DNA from: Hypnocyclicus thermotrophus | GTDB taxonomy: Bacteria; Fusobacteriota; Fusobacteriia; Fusobacteriales; Fusobacteriaceae | Direction: 5' to 3' | NCBI RefSeq assembly: GCF_004365575.1 | Contig: NZ_SOBG01000004.1 | Coordinates: forward strand, 62,001 to 126,000 | DNA length: 64,000 bases | Shown here: piece after piece, positions 39,046-48,045 of the stretch | How the letters are laid out: each line of letters begins with the position of its first letter | How positions within the stretch are numbered: the stretch's first letter is position 1 | Made by a program: the position numbers and the translations under genes | Notes under the pieces: model-generated | Told to the model about the DNA's origin: nothing | What the model saw: only the letters and a program-made list of their open reading frames with translations | Database searches by the model: none

Positions 39046-39071
39046 TTAGCACTCTTTTTTTCGAGTGCTAA
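39046..39071 (-). terminator. CIRCE-armed terminator at end of MCP gene
   Basis: TTAGCACTC (39046-39054), 8-base spacer, GAGTGCTAA (39063-39071). The arms are identical to CIRCE, but the spacer is 8 rather than 9. On the minus strand it overlaps the MCP stop codon and is followed by eight Ts, so it fits an intrinsic terminator. HrcA binding is uncertain. Confidence 0.85.
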
Positions 39072-41104
39072 TTTATATCAAAATAATCTATCATATCTTT
39101 GATTTTATTAGATTTTTTATTTAACTCATCTGAGATATTTTGAATATTTTGAGTTATATTAAAATTATTTTTTGATATTTCTGATAACTCTTCTGTTTTT
39201 TCTTTTAACATTTCATTTGAAGTTGAGATTGACTTTATTCCTACTTCGATTTTATTAAAACTTTCTACTTGTTCATTTATTTTTTTTGTAATATTGTTTA
39301 TTTTGGTACTTATATCTTCTATCTCATATTTTACATTTATAAATGTATTTTTAGTTTTATCTACAATATTAATATTATTTTCTGTTCTTTCTTTTTCAAT
39401 TTCCATATCTTTTTCTATAATTTTCATATTTTTTTGTATATCAATTAAAAGTTCTTCTACTTCTTTTACAAAATCTCCTGTTTCTAATGATAATTTTTTT
39501 ACTTCTTCTGCTACTACTCCAAATCCTTTTCCAGCATCTCCTGCTCTTGCTGCTTCTATTGCTGCATTAAGAGCTAATAAATTTGTTTTATTTGAAATAT
39601 CAGTTATTTTACTCATAACTTCTATTATTTTATTTATTTCTTCAGATAAATTATTTATGGAATATGATGATTCATCTATTTTTTCTTTTACTTCTTGTGT
39701 TGAAATAGCTATGTTTTCCATATTAATATAACTATCACTTGCTAATTTTTCTATATCTATACTTTGATTTTTTATTGTTTTTATATTTTCTATAACAAAA
39801 TCATTTATTTTGGCGTTTTTTTCTACTGTTATATTTAATTCTTCCGTGGCATCAGATACCTCAAAAAAACTTTCTGTTATATTTTCTATCGTTTCATTTA
39901 TTAATTCTGTCTCTTTATTTAATTCTGTTGAATTATTCTTCAAATAAATTGATTTTTTTTCTAAATCAACTGTATCTATTTTTAACATCTCTATTATTTC
40001 ATTTAATTTATCAATCATTTTATTTATTTCATTTCCCAAGTCCTCCATTTCATCTTTAGAAGTTATATTTACTTTTTCTAAAAGATTACCATTTGCAATT
40101 TTTTTTATTATATTAAATATTATTTCCAATTTTTTTATAATTATTCTATTTATAATTATTATTAATAGTATCGAAACAACTAAAGTAACTAATATGTAAA
40201 ATATTAAAGTACTTAGTATTTCTTTTTTTAATTTATCATTAACATCTTTTATATTTATTTTATATTTTTTATAACCAATAATTTCATTTTTATAATTTTT
40301 TAAAGAATAATAAGCATAAAAATTATCATTTTCTTTTTTAAAATATTTATTTTCTTTTTGAATTTCATCAAAAATATCTTCTTTTTCTTTTACTTCAGAT
40401 TCAAAGTTTGATATTGCAATTTTATTTTTATTGTTTTTTCTATAAATAATAGATACTTGATACTCTCCTTTTAAAATATCTTTATTTAATTTTTGAATAA
40501 ATTTATTTACTCCACCAATATCAAATGTTGTTTGAACAATAACTATTCCTAAAAAATTTGCCATATAAATAACAGGAGTCGTTGTGTAAATTGTAAGACC
40601 TCTATCTCCTATTATAAGCCCACTATTACTCTTTTTATTTTTTATACTATTATTTATAATCTCATTATTTATTTGTGTTTTTCTTGGGGGGATATAGGAA
40701 AATAATAAATTTTTATTTTTATCAATAATAATAAAATTTCTAAGTCCTATATTATTTTTATAATGATAATAGCTACTTTGCGTAATTGCTTTTATTTCTT
40801 GTTTATCTCTATTATTCAAAGCTTTTCCAAAAGCTAAATTCTTATTAATACTTTCTAAAAATAATGAAGTATTTTCTATTTTTGAATTAATATAATTATC
40901 TAATGAAATATTTTTTAAATTAGCCAAAGTTATTAGAGTTAATCTATTAGATTTTTCTAATCTTTTAATATCATTAATACAGAGGTAAGTAAACATTATT
41001 ACCATACTTAATAAAATTAAAGTTACTGTTTTAAATTTGACACTTATTTTCCTAATCTTAAATTTTTTTATTTTTTTCTTTGTTTTTTCTAGATTTTTAT
41101 TCAA
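39068..41104 (-). CDS. Methyl-accepting chemotaxis protein, TTG start
   Basis: About 678 aa. TM1 ([17 protein letters not shown]), a Cache-like extracytoplasmic sensor, TM2 ([18 protein letters not shown]), HAMP and the signalling domain with its hairpin [20 protein letters not shown], near residue 520, are seen in order. An upstream ATG frame exists to 41188, but AAAGGAG is placed for the TTG at 41104, and the -10 box at 41141-41146 lies inside the longer frame. No CheA or CheW gene is nearby; it transmits to a pathway encoded elsewhere. Confidence 0.93.
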   Translation of the reverse strand: MNKNLEKTKKKIKKFKIRKISVKFKTVTLILLSMVIMFTYLCINDIKRLEKSNRLTLITLANLKNISLDNYINSKIENTSLFLESINKNLAFGKALNNRDKQEIKAITQSSYYHYKNNIGLRNFIIIDKNKNLLFSYIPPRKTQINNEIINNSIKNKKSNSGLIIGDRGLTIYTTTPVIYMANFLGIVIVQTTFDIGGVNKFIQKLNKDILKGEYQVSIIYRKNNKNKIAISNFESEVKEKEDIFDEIQKENKYFKKENDNFYAYYSLKNYKNEIIGYKKYKINIKDVNDKLKKEILSTLIFYILVTLVVSILLIIIINRIIIKKLEIIFNIIKKIANGNLLEKVNITSKDEMEDLGNEINKMIDKLNEIIEMLKIDTVDLEKKSIYLKNNSTELNKETELINETIENITESFFEVSDATEELNITVEKNAKINDFVIENIKTIKNQSIDIEKLASDSYINMENIAISTQEVKEKIDESSYSINNLSEEINKIIEVMSKITDISNKTNLLALNAAIEAARAGDAGKGFGVVAEEVKKLSLETGDFVKEVEELLIDIQKNMKIIEKDMEIEKERTENNINIVDKTKNTFINVKYEIEDISTKINNITKKINEQVESFNKIEVGIKSISTSNEMLKEKTEELSEISKNNFNITQNIQNISDELNKKSNKIKDMIDYFDIN

Positions 41105-41140
41105 AATATATTCTCCTTTCAAAAATACGATTTCTGAAAT

Positions 41141-41146
41141 ATTATA
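41141..41146 (-). promoter_or_regulatory. -10 box of MCP gene
   Basis: Minus-strand TATAAT about 37 bases before the TTG start; the -35 is weak. It supports the TTG start over the upstream ATG. Confidence 0.45.
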
Positions 41147-41282
41147 CAGCATCTGTACTAATTTTGATAATAAATTATATAAATACATTGTATATATTTT
41201 TTAAATAATCTCTCTAATTTAATATATTTGACGTTTTTAATAAGTTGCATCGAAAATAATAATATATAATTCAATATTGCTG

Positions 41283-41311
41283 TTTACAACATTCTTTATC
41301 TATGCTATAAT
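41283..41311 (+). promoter_or_regulatory. Promoter of lysine riboswitch transcript
   Basis: TTTACA (41283-41288) and TATAAT (41306-41311) with a 17-base spacer and an extended TG at -15. Confidence 0.88.
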
Positions 41312-41330
41312 ACGACAATAATAAAAATTA

Positions 41331-41494
41331 GAGATAGAGGCTGCAAAATTTATTAGTAGTTATATGGAGACTAGCAATCTATGAAATATAACAAAAGGAA
41401 ATTTTGCCGAAATGCAAGATATGCTAAAATCTTGACATTGGGGTTATAGAGAATATCTATAGCACTGTCACAATTATTTGTGATGAGCTATCCG
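41331..41494 (+). ncRNA. Lysine riboswitch (L box) aptamer
   Basis: It has the conserved L-box elements in order: GATAGAGG at the 5' side, then AAGGAAATTTTGCCGAA, TTGGGGTTATAGAGA, CACTGTCA and TGTGATGAGCTATC. P1 forms from GATAG (41333-41337) and CTATC (41488-41492). Length ~165 nt is normal. It precedes an NhaC-family transporter, a known L-box target. Confidence 0.95.
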
Positions 41495-41553
41495 GGTAAA
41501 ATATTAATTTTTATATTAATGCCGGATATATTTTATATCCGGTTTTTTATTTT
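41489..41553 (+). promoter_or_regulatory. Riboswitch expression platform: antiterminator/terminator
   Basis: TATCCGG (41489-41495) can pair with CCGGATA (41522-41528) to form an antiterminator. The rival terminator is CCGGATATA (41522-41530) with TATATCCGG (41534-41542), then TTTTTTATTTT. The 5' antiterminator strand overlaps the 3' side of P1, so lysine binding should free the terminator: an OFF switch. Confidence 0.9.
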
Positions 41554-41571
41554 ATTTATTAGGAGGCTTAT

Positions 41572-43290
41572 ATGATGTTTAAAAAAAGAGTTAACTTAAT
41601 TACTCTAATGTTTTTAGTGATTTCTGTATTTTCATTTGCTGGTGGCAATGAAAATGCTACAAAATTTGGATTATTAACGCTACTTCCACCAATTGTTGCT
41701 ATTGTATTAGCATTTATGACAAAAAATGTTGTTTTATCATTATTTATTGGTATTTACTCTGGTACATTTTTATTAAATATTCAAGGTAAAGGATTCTTCT
41801 TTTCTTTTATTCATGGGTTTCTAGATATAATCAAAAATGTATTAAGTTCATTATCTGATTCTTGGAATGCTGGAATAGTATTACAAGTATTAACTATTGG
41901 TGGACTTGTAGCTCTTGTTTCTAAAATGGGAGGAGCTAAAGCCATCGCTGAATCCTTAGCTAGAAAAGCTAAATCCCCAGTATCTGCACAAATTATTACT
42001 TGGTTACTTGGAATATTTATTTTCTTTGATGACTATGCTAACGCTTTAATTGTTGGCCCAATCATGCGACCTATTACTGATAAAATGAAAATTTCTAGAG
42101 AAAAATTAGCCTTTGTTATAGATGCAACTGCTGCTCCTATAGCTGGAATAGCTATTATCTCTACATGGATTGGATATGAAATTTCATTGATAAAAGATGG
42201 ATTTTCACTTATTGGAATTGAAAATATAAATGCTTATGCTTATTTTGTTCAAACTATCCCTTATAGATTTTATAATATCTTAATGCTTGCATTTATACCT
42301 ATGTCCGCTATTATGATGAGAGAATTCGGACCTATGTTAAAAGCTGAAAATAGAGCTAGAACAACTGGAAAGGTATTAGCACATAATGCAAAACCTATGA
42401 TATCTGCTGAATCTACGGCACTTGAACCTGATGAAAGCGTAAAGTTAAATATATGGAATGCTATCATACCTATTGGTACTCTTATTATTTCTGCATTTAT
42501 TGGATTTTATTTTAATGGGTTATCTACTCTTGAAGGAGATCTATTAAGTCAAGTTCAATCAAATCCACTTTCGATGTTTGCAATAAGAGAAACTTTTGGA
42601 GCTTCTGATGCATCTATAGTTTTATTCGAAGCTGCTTTATTTGCATCTATTGTAGCTATAATAATGGGTATTTCACAAAAAATATTTAATATAAATGATG
42701 CTATTGATACATGGGTTCATGGAATGAAATCACTTGTAATAACTGGGGTAATCTTATTACTTGCGTGGTCATTAAGTTCTGTTATAAAAGAACTTGGAAC
42801 AAGTGTTTATCTAGTAAATTTAGCATCTAATAGTATTCCTAAATTTTTACTTCCAGCTATTATATTTATACTTGGTTCTGGTATAGCTTTTGCTACTGGT
42901 ACTTCTTATGGAACAATGGGTATCCTTATGCCTCTTGCTATACCTTTAGCAAATGCTATTGGACAGAATGCTGGTTTAACTGGAGAAGCTGTTATTAGCT
43001 ATATAATAGTTACTATTGGAGCTGTTCTTACTGGTGCTGTTTTTGGCGATCATTGTTCACCAATTTCAGACACTACTATACTTTCATCTATGGGTTCAGC
43101 TTGTGATCATATTGACCATACTAAAACTCAATTAATATACGCATTATCTGTAGGCGCTTTAGCTGTTGTATTTGGTTACATTCCTGCTGGAATGGGATTA
43201 CCAATATATCTTGTACTTCCTATAGCTATACTATCAGTATATTTATTATTACTAATCTTTGGAAAAAAAATAGATATAGAAAACATATAA
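41572..43290 (+). CDS. NhaC-family transporter, predicted lysine transporter (LysW-like)
   Basis: 572 aa with about 11-13 transmembrane segments, and a cleavable-looking N-terminus (LITLMFLVISVFSFAGG). NhaC-superfamily landmarks: IFIFFDDYANALIVGPIMRP, GTSYGTMGILMPLAIPLA and GAVFGDHCSPISDTTILSS. Most members are annotated Na+/H+ antiporters. The lysine riboswitch upstream argues that this one moves lysine, as proposed for L-box NhaC homologues named LysW. AGGAGG precedes two tandem ATGs (41572, 41575). No lysine pathway gene is adjacent. Confidence 0.9.
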   Translation: MMFKKRVNLITLMFLVISVFSFAGGNENATKFGLLTLLPPIVAIVLAFMTKNVVLSLFIGIYSGTFLLNIQGKGFFFSFIHGFLDIIKNVLSSLSDSWNAGIVLQVLTIGGLVALVSKMGGAKAIAESLARKAKSPVSAQIITWLLGIFIFFDDYANALIVGPIMRPITDKMKISREKLAFVIDATAAPIAGIAIISTWIGYEISLIKDGFSLIGIENINAYAYFVQTIPYRFYNILMLAFIPMSAIMMREFGPMLKAENRARTTGKVLAHNAKPMISAESTALEPDESVKLNIWNAIIPIGTLIISAFIGFYFNGLSTLEGDLLSQVQSNPLSMFAIRETFGASDASIVLFEAALFASIVAIIMGISQKIFNINDAIDTWVHGMKSLVITGVILLLAWSLSSVIKELGTSVYLVNLASNSIPKFLLPAIIFILGSGIAFATGTSYGTMGILMPLAIPLANAIGQNAGLTGEAVISYIIVTIGAVLTGAVFGDHCSPISDTTILSSMGSACDHIDHTKTQLIYALSVGALAVVFGYIPAGMGLPIYLVLPIAILSVYLLLLIFGKKIDIENI

Positions 43291-43306
43291 AAAATAGCTC
43301 TAGTAG

Positions 43307-43369
43307 AAAATGCACCCCATTTAATAAGCAGAAAAAACTGTCTAATACTAAATGGTGGTGCATTTTTTA
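43307..43369 (+). terminator. Imperfect long hairpin after NhaC-family gene
   Basis: Arms AAAATGCACCCCATTTA and TAAATGGTGGTGCATTTT pair with one bulge, followed by a T-run. It likely terminates the transporter transcript. The ends TGCACCCC/GGTGGTGCA also resemble IS3-family termini. Confidence 0.65.
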
Positions 43370-43536
43370 TACATTAAAAAAAACTTCAGACAATGCTCCG
43401 ATTAAAAACTTCTACAGCTTACTAAAGTAAGAAACTCTTTATAATTGTAATATCACATTTTTAAAAAAGTATATAGATTTACTTGTAAAGTGATTGAATT
43501 TTTATAATAATAAAATTAGATTAATAACATTAAAAA

Positions 43537-43560
43537 AACACAGCTTTTTTATGCTGTGTT
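43537..43560 (-). terminator. Terminator after CheY-like gene
   Basis: 8-bp arms AACACAGC and GCTGTGTT with an 8-base loop; eight Ts follow on the minus strand. Confidence 0.85.
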
Positions 43561-43601
43561 CACTTTTTTGTGCGCATTAATAATAATACCTCTTTTTTTA
43601 T

Positions 43602-43985
43602 TTAAAACTCTAAAAATTCTTTTTCATATTCTATTACTTCATCAATTATTTCTTTAACACGCTTTGTCTTTAAAGGTTTTAAAATATAATGTCTTGCACC
43701 TTTATCTATTGCTTGAAGTACTAAATTTTTCTCACTTATAGCACTTACCATAATTACTTTAGCATTTTCATCATATTCTATTATTTTTTCAAGTGCTTCT
43801 AATCCATCAACTTCTGGCATTGTAATATCTAAAGTTACAAAATCCGGTTTTAACTTCCTATATTTCTCTGCTGCTTCTTTCCCGTTTACTGCTTCACCTA
43901 CTACTTTGTGCCCAATTTCTTCTAAAATAACCTTAAGTCTATCCCTCATTCCATCAAAGTCATCAACTATTAAAAAAGTATACAT
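43602..43985 (-). CDS. Single-domain CheY-like response regulator
   Basis: 127 aa receiver without an output domain. The acidic pocket (LIVDDFDGMR), phospho-acceptor Asp in DFVTLDITMPEVDG (about residue 53), the Ser in IMVSAIS and Lys in YILKPLK are present. The ATG at 43985 is preceded by AGGTGGTGGGG. Partners could be one of the two orphan kinases here or a chemotaxis system; no partner is adjacent in an operon. Confidence 0.93.
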   Translation of the reverse strand: MYTFLIVDDFDGMRDRLKVILEEIGHKVVGEAVNGKEAAEKYRKLKPDFVTLDITMPEVDGLEALEKIIEYDENAKVIMVSAISEKNLVLQAIDKGARHYILKPLKTKRVKEIIDEVIEYEKEFLEF

Positions 43986-44100
43986 CAATTCCCCACCACC
44001 TTTAATTAATTTTATCTTTTTTATATTTTCGATAAATATTCCTTTTTTCCTACAAAAAAAATGGAAAAAAATAAAATTTATAGAAAATTTTAAGTATTTA

Positions 44101-44120
44101 TTATATAATATATTATATAA
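44101..44120. repeat. 20-bp perfect AT palindrome upstream of lepB
   Basis: TTATATAATA and its reverse complement, all A/T, in the divergent gap between the CheY-like gene and lepB. It is almost the same as the palindrome at 15183-15206. Confidence 0.6.
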
Positions 44121-44146
44121 CAAAATAAAGGAGAGTGCTAGAAAAA

Positions 44147-45073
44147 ATGGAAAAAAAAATTATTTTAAATGGGATTTTTTATATTATTCTTACATCAATT
44201 TTTATTTATTTATGGATAAAAGAAAAACAAATTGCTGCTACTATCAAATCATATAGAGATTCTTTTTCAAATTTTTTAATAAATTCTTTTAATATAAGAA
44301 ACTCAAAATACCAAACAAGTCTAAGAAAAACTGTTGATTTTATTGAAACTATTACCAGTGCTATTATTTTAGTACTTATTATTCAAAGATTTTATTTAGG
44401 AAATTTTTTAGTGCCTACTGGTTCTATGATTCCTACTATTATACCAAAAGATAGACTTTTTGGAAATATGGTAATTTATAAATTTACTAAACCAAAAAGA
44501 GAAGATATTATTGTCTTTAAGGAACCTATTGATAATAAAGTACTCTATACTAAAAGACTTATGGGACTTCCTGGTGAAACTGTTCAAATTAAAGATGATT
44601 ATCTATTTATAAATAATAAAAAAATTTCAACAAGAAATTATTCTAATTTAGCTGATTTACAACCTAATGTTGAATGGATAATACCTAAAAAAGGTGATAC
44701 TTTAGAAATTTATGCTGATTTTAATATAAAAAATGTATTAATTGAAAAAAATATAGATATAGAAAAATTTCAACAAGTTATTTACGACCATCCTGGTAGA
44801 ATAACTACATTTTTTAAAGGTATTCATTTTAAAATAAATGGTAAAGAGACCGGTCCAGTACCTGATTATATTCATGATAAAAATACTATTTCAAAATTAA
44901 TAAATGGTAAAACTCTAAAATTCACAATAAACGAAGATTATTATCTAGCACTTGGCGACAATACAAATAATAGTATGGATTCAAGGGTTTGGGGATTTTT
45001 GGCAGAACATAGAATTAAAGGAAAACCATTCCTAAGATTTTGGCCATTAAATAGAATAGGATTATTAAAATAA
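44147..45073 (+). CDS. lepB: Signal peptidase I
   Basis: About 308 aa. Two membrane segments (about 7-23 and 63-82) precede the S26 catalytic domain: PTGSMIPT with nucleophile Ser93, YTKRLMGLPGE with general base Lys136, and GDNTNNSMDSRVWG. It removes signal peptides from exported proteins. The ATG at 44147 follows AAGGAG, with long spacing; a GTG at 44135 overlaps the Shine-Dalgarno. It starts lepB-rimI-unknown-kinase, all tightly spaced. Confidence 0.95.
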   Translation: MEKKIILNGIFYIILTSIFIYLWIKEKQIAATIKSYRDSFSNFLINSFNIRNSKYQTSLRKTVDFIETITSAIILVLIIQRFYLGNFLVPTGSMIPTIIPKDRLFGNMVIYKFTKPKREDIIVFKEPIDNKVLYTKRLMGLPGETVQIKDDYLFINNKKISTRNYSNLADLQPNVEWIIPKKGDTLEIYADFNIKNVLIEKNIDIEKFQQVIYDHPGRITTFFKGIHFKINGKETGPVPDYIHDKNTISKLINGKTLKFTINEDYYLALGDNTNNSMDSRVWGFLAEHRIKGKPFLRFWPLNRIGLLK

Positions 45074-45074
45074 T

Positions 45075-45506
45075 ATGAATATAAAAATTAATAAACTTAA
45101 ATCTAATGATATCACTCAACTTTTAGATATTGAAACAGTTTCATTTATTACACCATGGGATAAAAAACTCTATAATTCTATGTTAAAAAATAATAGATAC
45201 CATTTATATGGCGCATTTTTAGATATTAATTTAATCGGGTATATTGTGCTTTACGATAGTATAGATATAATAGAAGTAATTAAAATAGCTACATCAAAAA
45301 ATTATAGAAAAACTGGTGTTGCTTCACATTTATTACAGTTTTCTATTGATAAATATAATTTAGATTTTATGCTAGAAGTTAGAACTAGCAATATAAATGC
45401 TATAAATTTATATAAAAAATTTAATTTTAAAGATATTTCTATAAGAAAAAATTATTATAAAGATACAAACGAAGACGCTGTTATCATGAAAAGAGAGGCA
45501 AAATGA
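45075..45506 (+). CDS. rimI: Ribosomal-protein-alanine acetyltransferase RimI-like
   Basis: 143 aa GNAT protein. The pattern is RimI: DIETVSFITPWDKKLY, a YIVLYDSIDIIEVIKIATSK strand, the acetyl-CoA motif NYRKTGVASHLLQF and the C-terminal VRTSNINAINLYKKFNFKDISIRKNYY. It acetylates N-termini of ribosomal protein bS18 in E. coli; here that is inferred. It starts one base after lepB and overlaps the next gene by 4 bases. Confidence 0.87.
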   Translation: MNIKINKLKSNDITQLLDIETVSFITPWDKKLYNSMLKNNRYHLYGAFLDINLIGYIVLYDSIDIIEVIKIATSKNYRKTGVASHLLQFSIDKYNLDFMLEVRTSNINAINLYKKFNFKDISIRKNYYKDTNEDAVIMKREAK

Positions 45507-45961
45507 AAGAAAAACTTATAGATACTTATAATTTTGAAAATAAAGAATTTTTAATTAGTTTTCTAAATAATAATCTACATTTAAGTTATTCTTATTTAAA
45601 AGAAATTTTAGAATTTTTTTATGAACTAACTACTATAAAACAAATTAATTTAATTGACTTTTTAGAAAACATTTCATTTAGTTCAAAAAATAAAAAAGAA
45701 AATACAAAATATTTTATTGAATATATTAGAGAATATAGAAATCCAACTATATATAATTCTTTAAAAACATTAAAAAAAACTTTAAATAATATTGAAAAAA
45801 GACAGATAAAAACTATTTATCCTCAATATCTAGAGGGCGATTATCTAAAACTTGAAATAACTTTTACTAATGAAAAAGATATTGAAAAAACAATAAAAAT
45901 TTTATCTGAAAATATTAATAATTTAAAATCTGCTTTAAATATAATAAAAAAGGGTGGTTAA
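45503..45961 (+). CDS. Conserved-looking protein of unknown function
   Basis: 152 aa, mostly helical, rich in Asn, Lys and Ile. The C-terminal third (GDYLKLEITFTNEKDIEKTIKIL) looks like an alpha-beta segment. No domain is recognised. ATGA overlap with rimI (4 bases) and an 8-base overlap or near contact with the following kinase frame make translation credible. It may link to the kinase by context only. Confidence 0.7.
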   Translation: MKEKLIDTYNFENKEFLISFLNNNLHLSYSYLKEILEFFYELTTIKQINLIDFLENISFSSKNKKENTKYFIEYIREYRNPTIYNSLKTLKKTLNNIEKRQIKTIYPQYLEGDYLKLEITFTNEKDIEKTIKILSENINNLKSALNIIKKGG

Positions 45962-45965
45962 TTCT

Positions 45966-48002
45966 ATGAAAAAATGGAGCTATTTATACTTATTACTCCT
46001 CCTATTATTTATAATGAGTTTAGGAATTGTTATTGATTTATCTGCTTATAGATATGATCTTACTGTTATCTTTTTATTACTTTATTTTTTAATATCTATA
46101 AATATATCTATAATTTCATATAAAATAGCTACCTTACTCAAACGCTTTTACTTTTTTTATTTTGTTTTTTCATTTGCAGTTACATCATTAATTTCTTTTT
46201 TATTTTTAAAAAAAATAATTGCTTATAATATACTAGATATATATTTCTTTTATACATTAAATTTCATTGAAATAGTTATTTATTTTTTTGGTATATATTT
46301 ACTCAAAAATAATAAAAAATTTGATAAAAATCTAATTTTAAAATCGTTTTTATTAGTCTCAAACTCATATTTTTTATATTCCGGAATAAAATATAATTAT
46401 ATTAACTTTGTAATATTTGGTATATATATTCAATTGTATTTTGTCTATAAATTAACAAATATTTTTGATGAAATGACTTTTTTCAAACCATCAATTATAT
46501 TTAAAATTTTTTCAACCTTTTTATTAATAATTTATGGATTTTATCCAATCATTCCTATATATTTAATTTCAAAATTTTTATATTTACTGTCATTATTAAT
46601 AATTTGGAATAATTTTTTAAATATTTTTAATAAAAATAATATTAAAATTTTTAAAAATAAAGAACTCTTAATCAGAAAGCTTTTTAATATAAATAATAAT
46701 CCTGTATTTCTTATAAAAGATAATAAAATAAAAAAAGCAAACAAATCTGCACTTCAATTATTTAAAATAAATAACCGAAGTGATTTAACTAAATATGAAT
46801 TATCAGAACTAATTACTATAATTGACGATAGTAGTGCTATTGTTCATTTAAATGATAATACCACTAAAAAAGTAGATATCTTTCAAATTGATATAAATGA
46901 AAGTGAATTTTTATTGAAATTAGAAGAACAAGAAACAGAAAAACTAATTAAACACGAAATAAGTCATATCGTTGGTGATATATTTTATATATATGAAGAA
47001 GGTTATGGATATAGATTTGTTTCTGAAAATGTTTACAACCTTTTAGGATATACTCCTAAAAATTTTTATGAAGATGAGTTTTTTTCCAATAAAGTCTCTA
47101 TAGATAAAAAGTTTTTAAATTTACTAGAAGATAAACCAAATAAAGCTACTTTTATATCTGCATATAAAACTAAAAATGGTGATATAATTTATTTAAAAGA
47201 AAACATCAAGAAAATAACATTAAATAATAATACTTTTTATTATGGAACTGGTTGTGATATTACTGAATTACAAATTGAAATAGAAAATCTACGTAAAGAA
47301 ATAGGACATTTGAATAGTTTAAACTCAAAAAAAGATATGTCTATGTCTATAGTATCTCATGAAATACGTACACCTATTACTGCAATAATTGGGTTCTTAG
47401 AAAATATTATTATCAACAATAAAAATATTGATAAACATATAACTAATATGATTAATAAAGTTTATAGCAACTCAATGCGTTTAAAAGAGTTAGTTAATAA
47501 CTTACTTGATTTAAACAAATTAAATGCTGGAAAGTTAGAAGTAACCAAAGAAAAAAATAATCTAAAAGAATTAATAAATGAAATTATATTAAATAACGAA
47601 ACACTGCTTGAAATAAAACGTATTAATTGTGAAAATAACGTTATTGATGATATATATGTATATGCTGATTCATCTATGCTTTATCAAATTATTAATAATA
47701 TTATTAGTAATTCTATTAAATACAATCATGAAAATGGTAATATTATTATAGATGTTAATGAAATAGGTAATGATATCATTATAAAAATAAAAGACAGTGG
47801 TATTGGTATACCTATAGATAATAAGGAAATGGTATTTAAAGAATATGAAAGAGTCAAAGGGACTAAACAAAAAGGTACAGGTCTTGGTCTTCCTTTAGTA
47901 AAAAAATTAGTAGAATTAAATGATGGAAAAATATGGTTTGAATCAGAACTTGATAAAGGTACAGTTTTTTATATTCTTTTTAAAAAATATGATAATATAT
48001 AG
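45966..48002 (+). CDS. Multi-pass membrane histidine kinase with PAS domains
   Basis: About 678 aa. Roughly seven or eight transmembrane helices fill the first 220 residues with hardly any extracellular loop. A PAS-like region (about 240-325) and a second PAS (about 335-440, with GYTPKNFYEDEFF and YYGTGCDITELQ) follow. HisKA has H465 in VSHEIRTPITAI, and HATPase shows NIISNSIKYN, DSGIGIP and GTGLGLPLV. No response regulator follows. The ATG at 45966 is favoured over a GTG four codons upstream. Confidence 0.92.
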   Translation: MKKWSYLYLLLLLLFIMSLGIVIDLSAYRYDLTVIFLLLYFLISINISIISYKIATLLKRFYFFYFVFSFAVTSLISFLFLKKIIAYNILDIYFFYTLNFIEIVIYFFGIYLLKNNKKFDKNLILKSFLLVSNSYFLYSGIKYNYINFVIFGIYIQLYFVYKLTNIFDEMTFFKPSIIFKIFSTFLLIIYGFYPIIPIYLISKFLYLLSLLIIWNNFLNIFNKNNIKIFKNKELLIRKLFNINNNPVFLIKDNKIKKANKSALQLFKINNRSDLTKYELSELITIIDDSSAIVHLNDNTTKKVDIFQIDINESEFLLKLEEQETEKLIKHEISHIVGDIFYIYEEGYGYRFVSENVYNLLGYTPKNFYEDEFFSNKVSIDKKFLNLLEDKPNKATFISAYKTKNGDIIYLKENIKKITLNNNTFYYGTGCDITELQIEIENLRKEIGHLNSLNSKKDMSMSIVSHEIRTPITAIIGFLENIIINNKNIDKHITNMINKVYSNSMRLKELVNNLLDLNKLNAGKLEVTKEKNNLKELINEIILNNETLLEIKRINCENNVIDDIYVYADSSMLYQIINNIISNSIKYNHENGNIIIDVNEIGNDIIIKIKDSGIGIPIDNKEMVFKEYERVKGTKQKGTGLGLPLVKKLVELNDGKIWFESELDKGTVFYILFKKYDNI

Positions 48003-48045
48003 TTTTTAACACTTTTATATAAATTAATTTAAATTAGGAGGGACT

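Larger units (their letters stand above)
43291..43601. other. 311-base gap without a gene
   Basis: It holds a terminator-like imperfect hairpin at 43307-43369, a small CTTAC-TAAA-GTAAG hairpin near 43428-43441, and the terminator of the CheY gene at 43537-43560. No credible frame or tRNA is seen. Confidence 0.7.

Noticed and set aside
39294-39731. Plus-strand open frame opposite the chemoreceptor gene
   Set aside because: It is antisense to the conserved signalling domain; Ser/Ile/Phe-rich composition is an artefact of AT-rich codons.
41105-41188. Upstream extension of the chemoreceptor gene to an ATG at 41188
   Set aside because: The -10 box lies inside it and a strong Shine-Dalgarno points to the TTG at 41104.
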